Below are positions 58,222-64,000 of a stretch of DNA of 64,000 bases, piece by piece. Below the pieces are notes generated by a model. It had not been told where the DNA came from, made no database searches, and saw only the letters and a program-made list of their open reading frames with translations. Location: positions 19,274 to 83,273 of the forward strand of contig JAANYP010004377.1 of assembly GCA_020465985.1 (NCBI GenBank), written 5' to 3'. Each line of letters opens with the position of its first letter. Positions within the stretch are counted from its first letter, which is position 1. Made by a program: the position numbers and the translations under genes. Source of the stretch: Centrapalus pauciflorus. Taxonomy: Eukaryota; Streptophyta; Magnoliopsida; Asterales; Asteraceae.

Positions 58222-58739
58222 ATGTCAAAGGACGCTCTAGCAATGGGATCAGAAACCAAACCCCCAATTCTATACAGGGGAGAATACGTTCAATGGAGGG
58301 AGAGGTTTCTAGAATTCATCAGCTTTCATGATCTATCAGAAGAGATGCTGAAATCCTTAACAGAAGGACCAGCCACATTCATGGAAACAATCCCTGGAGT
58401 ACCAACCGGTAATCCCTCAATTCCACCAAGGACAGTCGAGGTTACCAACCTGACTGAGGTTCAAAAGAAAAGAAAACTAGGGGATAAAACTGCCAGGAAA
58501 TTACTTCTGATATCCATCCCCAATGATATTTACACATGCCTCACAAACACAAAAACTGCCAAATCAATATGGGATGAAGTGTGTAAACTGATGAGGGGAT
58601 CGGACAGAGCTGCAACAAACAGAGCTAGAAACAGCCTGATGACGTTTGAAAATTTCAGAGCTCGTGAAGGAGAACTACTGGAAAACACTTACTTAAGGTT
58701 TGTGAGTTTGGTAAGTGAAATAAAACGAAATGGAGTGAC
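58222..58739 (+). pseudogene. gag: gag of element C, N-terminal part, cut by element A2
   Basis: Starts MSKDALAMGSETKPPILYRG and is open for 172 codons up to the insertion. It shows the copia gag pattern (YVQWRERFLEF..., AKSIWDEVCKLMRGSD, LRFVSLVSEIK). The codons after 58739 (GK, stop) come from the A2 LTR. Confidence 0.75.
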
Positions 58740-59408
58740 TGTTGGGAAATAGTTTAAGTACATTCAAGCTGTTAATTTAGACTTCTCAGACTGTTAGTAG
58801 ATTTTACTTGTAAATCCAAAGTTCATGCTGCTAGTTGAAGAAACTCGAGCTGCCAGTGTAAAAGTTCAAGCTGCCAGAGCAAAACTACTCAAGCTGCTCA
58901 GTTCATACTGTCAAGAGATTCAAGCTGCTCAACAGTTTCAGAAACAGAAAGTGCTGATTTTCAGGAAACGATATCTACATGAAGATTCTAGCATATCCAC
59001 TATCAAAGAAGTCATAGTTCGTCAAGGAAACATATCAAGAAGCAATATAAATACAGAGAATAGGTCGTCCTATTAAAAAGACGAGTTTCTGCATATTTTG
59101 AGTCTGTAATTGCTTTATTGATTAAGTTTTCATAAGCCTCTAAGGTTGTAAAACCCTAAGAACAGTTTGTGTTCTTCGTCTAATCAAACAGATTAGAGGT
59201 GATTGTAATTGATGAATTCAGCAATACAAACAATCTTGATTAATTCCTGTGTGTTTATTTATTATTGATTCTGAAAGTTTTGTCAAAATAATTAAGTGTT
59301 ATTCCGCAAACTTCTTGATTAAACTTTGATTCAAAGCAAGATTATTGATTTATACTCTGATAAATTCAAATCAGTTAGTCTTGGTAATTCATATTTTAGA
59401 TCCTGACA
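58740..59408 (+). repeat. 5' LTR of element A2
   Basis: TGTTGGGAAATAG to ATCCTGACA, 669 bases, matching the A1 LTR (667). It has a TATAAATA box at 59046-59053 and five CAAGCTGC(T/C)-type words at 58826-58930. Confidence 0.9.
59046..59053 (+). promoter_or_regulatory. TATA box in the A2 LTR
   Basis: TATAAATA, conserved with the A1 LTR (10725-10732, minus strand). Confidence 0.5.
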
Positions 59409-59410
59409 AG

Positions 59411-59422
59411 TGGTATCAGAGC
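59411..59422 (+). other. Primer-binding site of element A2
   Basis: TGGTATCAGAGC, fully complementary to the 3' end of initiator tRNA-Met, two bases after the LTR. Confidence 0.85.
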
Positions 59423-59523
59423 CAGGTTTGTCAAACCAGGTTGTTCAAATCAGGTTTTTCAAACCAGGTTACTCTTTGTTTTTCAAAGTCAAAAACTTTC
59501 TTTTAAATTTTTAATCTTTTACA

Positions 59524-62151
59524 ATGGAATTTGAAAATAGCAGCAGTGGATCTGGGCAAGGAATCAAAGTGCCTATGCTCAAGCCCACTGAGTTTGAGAT
59601 GTGGAAACTCAGGATTCAACAGCATATTCAATTCATTGATTATGCCATATGGGAAGCTGTTGAATTTCCTCCTGTAGTTAATCCAGAACTTGATGATGAG
59701 GGGAAACCAGTCAAAACTCCTCCAAAAACTGAACTTGAAAGGAAGGCTAGAATGAATGAAGTGAAAGCACTTACACTATTACAAATAGCCATTCCTAATG
59801 CTTATCAACATCAGTTCAAAAAGTTTTATACTGCTCACTCTCTTTGGAATGCCTTAGAGAAGAGGTTTGCTGGTAATGCCAGTACCAAGAGAAATCAAAA
59901 GGACCTCTTGAAACAGCAGTATGAAAACTTTTCTGGTGGCAAGAATGAAAACCTTACTCAAATCTTTGACAGGTTCAACAAACTGATAAGTGAACTGGAA
60001 AGTGCAAAGGTCAATCTGGATCAAGATGAAGTCAACAGAAAATTTCTCAGATCTCTTGGAGAAGAATGGACAGTCTATGCTGCACAATGGAGAACAAAAG
60101 ACACTCTTGATGAGATAGAATTGGATGATCTGTATAACAGTTTAAGAGTGTTTGAGACTGAGATTGATGCTAAAAAGAAATCCTTTTCTTATAATCACAA
60201 CACTGCTCTTCTGTCTTCTGAAAAATCTAATAACTGTGATTCTTTTTCAGGTGGTGATGGCAATTCTGCTGAAACTCACTATGAGGCTTTTGTTGCCAAT
60301 GATGGATTATTTGCTCTAAATGTTGAAGACTTGGAACAAATTCATCCAGATGATCTTGAAGAGATGGATTTAAAGTGGCAACATGCAATGCTGACCATGA
60401 GAGCCAAAAGATTTCTGAAAAGAACTGGTAGGGCCAACTTTCAAGCCAAGACAGAAGGCAAACCATCTTTTGATAAATCAAAAGTGGAATGCTATAAATG
60501 CCATAAGCTTGGTCACTTTGCCAGAGAATGTAGATCTCAAGGTCAACAGCCATCAAGGACTTCACAGCCCATCCAAGCGTCCTCATCAACAGCACTTGTC
60601 TCTCAAGAAGACAATGTGTTTGACTGGAGTGATCAGACAGAGGAAGAATTTCAAAATCAAGCACTTATGGCAGAAACATCAAATGTCTCCTCCACTGAAC
60701 TACCATCTGAGGTAAATTCTAAACTCTGCTCTCAATCATGCAAAAATATGGTTAAAAAGTACAGAGATCATAATGAGAGCATGTGCAAAACTCTAGCTAA
60801 GATGGAAGAAAGGAGATATGAATACATGCAGGCCATAGAAGATCTGGAAAAACAGATAAATGATTATAAGGACAATGAGATTCAAATGGGGTATGATAGA
60901 ACCTATCATGAGTGGGAGAAAAAGGAGCTAAATAAGAAAATAGAATCTCTAAATAAAAAGGTAGAAGAGACTGAACAAAAGGTGTTTGAGGCTAATAAGA
61001 AGCTAGAATCTGTTAACATAGATCTAGGAAACTTCAAGTTAGCAAATCAAAAGCTAGAACACCTAATGGAAGTTCAATTCAAAGATAGAGTGAAATCTCA
61101 GGTCAATCCCAAAGAAGGAATAGGATATAGAGCTACTCCACCTCCATACAATAACAAGTACATTCATCCAATGAGTGAGGTTGCTGATAGACTTGTCAAT
61201 GAACCACTAGATGAGTCTATGACTATTGTAGATCCTATCCTTGATAACAGTCCTGAATTAAAGGAAGATAAGAGTCAAAATAGAGACTGTGACACAAAGA
61301 GTGCACCCAGAGAGGTCCAAGTTCCCAGTAAGAAAGGAAAAGAGAAGATGAGTGTATGCAATGCTACTCCACAAGTTTCTGTACATTCTAACTGTAACAC
61401 TGCATCTTCATCAAAAGGAACTAAAAGAGGTAAAACTGTTTCTATCTGCACATGCCAAAAGCATGGTGTTCAAAAGTTTCCTAAACAACAGCAGGTAAGA
61501 GGAAATCAGAGGAACAAGAACCAGAAATTGACAGAAAAGTCTGGTGTTCCAATTCAAACTGTCAAAAGATGTTTTCACTGTGGAAGGAAGAATCACTTAG
61601 CTAAGGATTGTTTTTACAAACCAGCTGTTGCAAAACAGACTGTGCATCACACAAAATCAAATCCTATTCAGGCAAAGCACTCAAAAGTGAATCCTTCCAC
61701 AGCAGCTCCAAAGAAAACAGTTGATCACATATTCTCAAAAGTTAATAAAAAACAGTCCACACATCAAAAACAAGTTTTGGCAAAGCCTAAATCAAGTTTT
61801 AAACAAATGTGGTGTGTCAAGGACAAATCTGTTGCTCAAACTGCTAATGCAAAAGATCAGACTGCTAAGTCAAAATCTGATGCTGTTAGTGCAAAAACTG
61901 AAACTGTTAGCACTACAAACACAGCTCAAGCTGCTGGGCATCAAACTGGAGCTGCTAGTGAATCATCTGAGACTGTCAGAAGAAAAGATGATCAAAATAG
62001 TTGGATACCTCATATTATCACTAAATACTCTCCAAAGACTCCATCAGTAGATCTCACCAAATATAAGAAGTCAAAAACAGTTTTTAGTTATGTCAATGTA
62101 CAAGGCCAACCCAAAACCAATTTGGTTTGGGTTTACTCCACTACTAACTAA
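59524..62151 (+). CDS. gag: gag of element A2, intact, with two distant zinc knuckles
   Basis: An 875-residue ORF with no break, starting at the first ATG after the primer-binding site (MEFENSSSGSGQGIK), identical in context to A1. Residues about 20-270 are the UBN2-type capsid region (WKLRIQQHIQF, LWNALEKRFAG, FDRFNKLISELES). The first knuckle CYKCHKLGHFAREC starts at residue 323, a long coiled coil spans about 420-525, and a second knuckle CFHCGRKNHLAKDC starts at residue 683. A tail of A-V-S-K-T-like repeats follows. It ends at TAA 62149; the pol frame (+1) is already open from 62090. Confidence 0.9.
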   Translation: MEFENSSSGSGQGIKVPMLKPTEFEMWKLRIQQHIQFIDYAIWEAVEFPPVVNPELDDEGKPVKTPPKTELERKARMNEVKALTLLQIAIPNAYQHQFKKFYTAHSLWNALEKRFAGNASTKRNQKDLLKQQYENFSGGKNENLTQIFDRFNKLISELESAKVNLDQDEVNRKFLRSLGEEWTVYAAQWRTKDTLDEIELDDLYNSLRVFETEIDAKKKSFSYNHNTALLSSEKSNNCDSFSGGDGNSAETHYEAFVANDGLFALNVEDLEQIHPDDLEEMDLKWQHAMLTMRAKRFLKRTGRANFQAKTEGKPSFDKSKVECYKCHKLGHFARECRSQGQQPSRTSQPIQASSSTALVSQEDNVFDWSDQTEEEFQNQALMAETSNVSSTELPSEVNSKLCSQSCKNMVKKYRDHNESMCKTLAKMEERRYEYMQAIEDLEKQINDYKDNEIQMGYDRTYHEWEKKELNKKIESLNKKVEETEQKVFEANKKLESVNIDLGNFKLANQKLEHLMEVQFKDRVKSQVNPKEGIGYRATPPPYNNKYIHPMSEVADRLVNEPLDESMTIVDPILDNSPELKEDKSQNRDCDTKSAPREVQVPSKKGKEKMSVCNATPQVSVHSNCNTASSSKGTKRGKTVSICTCQKHGVQKFPKQQQVRGNQRNKNQKLTEKSGVPIQTVKRCFHCGRKNHLAKDCFYKPAVAKQTVHHTKSNPIQAKHSKVNPSTAAPKKTVDHIFSKVNKKQSTHQKQVLAKPKSSFKQMWCVKDKSVAQTANAKDQTAKSKSDAVSAKTETVSTTNTAQAAGHQTGAASESSETVRRKDDQNSWIPHIITKYSPKTPSVDLTKYKKSKTVFSYVNVQGQPKTNLVWVYSTTN

Positions 62152-64000
62152 GCTGTTATTTGTGCAGGGCAACCACAGGTCTCCTCATAGAACAAGATGG
62201 CATCTGGACAGTGGATGCTCTAGGCACATGACAGGCAATTCTGAATGCTTGTCAAATTTCAAAGGTTTTGATGGAGGTTTTGTTGCATTTGGAGGCAACT
62301 CAAAAGGAGGTAAGGTTACAGGTAAAGGTACTGTTAATGCAGGCAACATGACATTCCATGATGTTCTGTATGTTGAACAGCTTAAGTACAATTTATTGAG
62401 TGTCTCTCAAATCTGTGACAAACAAAACATTGTTCTATTCACAGATTCTGAGTGCATTGTTCTTTCAAAGGATTTCAAAGTTCCTGAAAAACTTGTTTTA
62501 CTAAGAACACCAAGAAAGGACAATGTTTACTTCCTGGACACAGATCTCTTGACTAAATCAAATACTTTAAGTTGTTTAATATCCAAAGCATCATCAAATG
62601 AGTCTGCTCTTTGGCATAGAAGGATGTGTCACATGAACTTCAAGTCCATGAATGATTTAGTTAAAAAGAATCTGGTAAGAGGATTACCACAAAAAGAGTT
62701 CATTTGTGATGATCATTGTGTAGCATGTCTTAAAGGTAAGCAACACAAAACTTCTCATAAGGCCAAAGAAGTAAATTCAATCTCATCTGTTCTTCAGTTG
62801 TTACATATGGATCTATTTGGTCCAACATCTGTTTTGAGTTTGAATAAAAGGGCACACTGTTTAGTCATTGTTGATGATTTCACCAGATTTACTTGGGTTT
62901 ACTTTCTTAGGTCCAAAGATGAAACTGCTGAGCTAGTTAAGTCTTTTATCCTTAAGATAGAAAACCAATCCAATTCCAAAGTTAAGGTGATAAGATCAGA
63001 CAATGGAACTGAATTTAAAAAATCAAATTCTAAACAGTTTCTGTGAGTCCAAAGGCATTGCTAGACAATATAGTGCACCAAGAACACCACAACAAAATGG
63101 TGTAGCTGAAAGAAAGAATAGAACATTAATTGAGGCTGCTAGAACAATGCTAGCTGATTCAAATCTGCCAATGACTTTCTGGGCAGAAGCTGTTAATGCA
63201 GCCTGTTATGTTCTAAATAGGGTTCAAGTAGTTCAATCACAAGGGAAAACTCCCTAGGAGTTATTCCATAACAGAAGTCCCCTAATAGCTTTCTTTTCTT
63301 CCAGCCTTTTGGATGCCCATGTACTATTCTTCACACTAAGACTCACTTAGGGAAGTTTGAGAGTAAGGCTGAAGAAGGATTCTTTGTAGGATACTCAACT
63401 CAAAGCAAAGCCTATAGAGTATACAACAGTGTGTCTAAAACAATTGAGGAAAGTGCCAATGTTGAATTTATGAAAATACTGCTAATATCAAAGGCACTGG
63501 TCCTGATTGGTTGTTTGATTTAGATTCACTAACAAATTCTCTGAGCTTTGTTGAGTATACTGCAGAAGCTGATGCATACAGGGTTGAAGCTGCTAACACA
63601 AACTCTCATGCTGCCAATACAATTTCTCATGCTGTTGGCACAAAGTTTCAGACTGCTGCAGATTCAACAAGTTGGGATGATTTCACCACTCTACCACTTC
63701 TGTCATGTGATCCTCCAGGGGTCCTGAATGTTCCACTTAATGCAAATCCAGACACTGAAGTTCCATTCCCAAGTCCTGACAGCACAGCTCCATCACAAAA
63801 GGAAACAGTCCCAGTTTCTAGGCTAGCAGTCCCAACAGCTTCTCATGCTGTTAGCCTAGAAACTCAAGCTGTTCCCGAAACTGAACCATTCACTGGTTCT
63901 GATGGAGATGATACAAACCTTGGAACTTCTTTTCAAACAGAGAGAGAGGCCACACTAAGAGTTCACAAGTATCACCCTCTCAATCAAATACTGGGTGATC
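62090..64000 (+). pseudogene. pol: pol of element A2 (PR-INT), frameshifted, cut by the window end
   Basis: Protease (LDSGCSRHMTG), pre-integrase region (LWHRRMCHMNF, CVAC) and integrase (HMDLFGP, RSDNGTEF, GVAERKNRTL) followed by the polar linker. Relative to A1 an extra A near 63020 shifts the frame, a TAG at 63255-63257 replaces TAT, and further frame changes lie near 63296 and 63470. RT is beyond the window. The linker at 63815-63875 carries an extra 18-residue segment discussed in the findings. Confidence 0.85.

Larger units (their letters stand above)
56723..58739 (+). mobile_element. Element C: 5' part of a Ty1/copia retrotransposon
   Basis: A short 5' LTR, an initiator-tRNA primer-binding site, a 1.2-kb leader with ATTCGAG repeats, and the start of gag, which is interrupted at 58739 by element A2. 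The rest should lie beyond A2, outside the window. Confidence 0.75.
58740..64000 (+). mobile_element. Element A2: second family-A Sirevirus-like element, right end outside the window
   Basis: 5' LTR, primer-binding site, an intact gag and a broken pol up to the linker before RT. It inserted into the gag of element C; GTGAC (58735-58739) is the expected left target duplication. It is closely similar to A1 throughout. Confidence 0.9.

Overview
This is plant nuclear DNA, most likely from a eudicot and probably an asterid such as Asteraceae. The evidence is an AT-rich background with long (TA)n arrays, large Ty1/copia retrotransposons of Sirevirus type, abundant small DNA transposons, Helitron-type ends, and one recognisable host gene of a plant-specific enzyme family. 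The species cannot be named from the sequence. I saw no rRNA or tRNA gene, no CRISPR array and no bacterial-type operon.

Layout. 1-4300: the 3' part of a Sirevirus-like copia element (E), with a broken third ORF and a 3' LTR. 4612-7702: a long foldback (MULE-like) element split by a Ty3/gypsy solo LTR. 7841-7869: a Helitron 3' end. 8457-9451: microsatellites and small MITEs. 9452-32755: a plus-strand Sirevirus-like element (B) inserted in a (TA)n array. Its 5' LTR is interrupted by a minus-strand Sirevirus-like element (A1, 10371-21518), whose own 5' LTR carries a Tourist-like transposon. A deletion at the A1/B junction removed the start of B. 32824-37700: noncoding DNA with foldback, MULE-like and nested Tourist-like elements. 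37792-39156: a BAHD acyltransferase gene on the minus strand, the only host gene I can support. 40250-47158: a chain of small transposons separated by (TA)n arrays. 47159-53835: a decayed copia element (D) in another (TA)n array, with a gypsy solo LTR in its gag. 53953-56722: a Helitron-like element and repeats. 56723-58739: the 5' end of a copia element (C), interrupted in gag by a second family-A element (A2), which runs off the window at 64000.

How the parts work together. Families A and B each encode gag (zinc knuckles plus coiled coil), a pol (protease, integrase, RT and RNase H in the parts that survive) and, 3' of pol, an extra ORF that has no similarity to pol. Family E shows the same type of third ORF. 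Polypurine motifs of the form AGGGGGAG occur at several places 3' of pol, as described for Sireviruses. Almost all the ORFs are broken; the gag of A2 is the longest intact retroelement ORF (875 aa).

The most interesting signals are: the four-level nest with its junction deletion; an 18-residue module shared between the pol linker of A2 and the third ORF of A1; short motifs specific to each retroelement family, scattered through LTR, leader and linker DNA; repeated insertion of unrelated elements into (TA)n arrays; and a D primer-binding site that appears to match the anticodon arm of tRNA-Ile with C opposite inosine.
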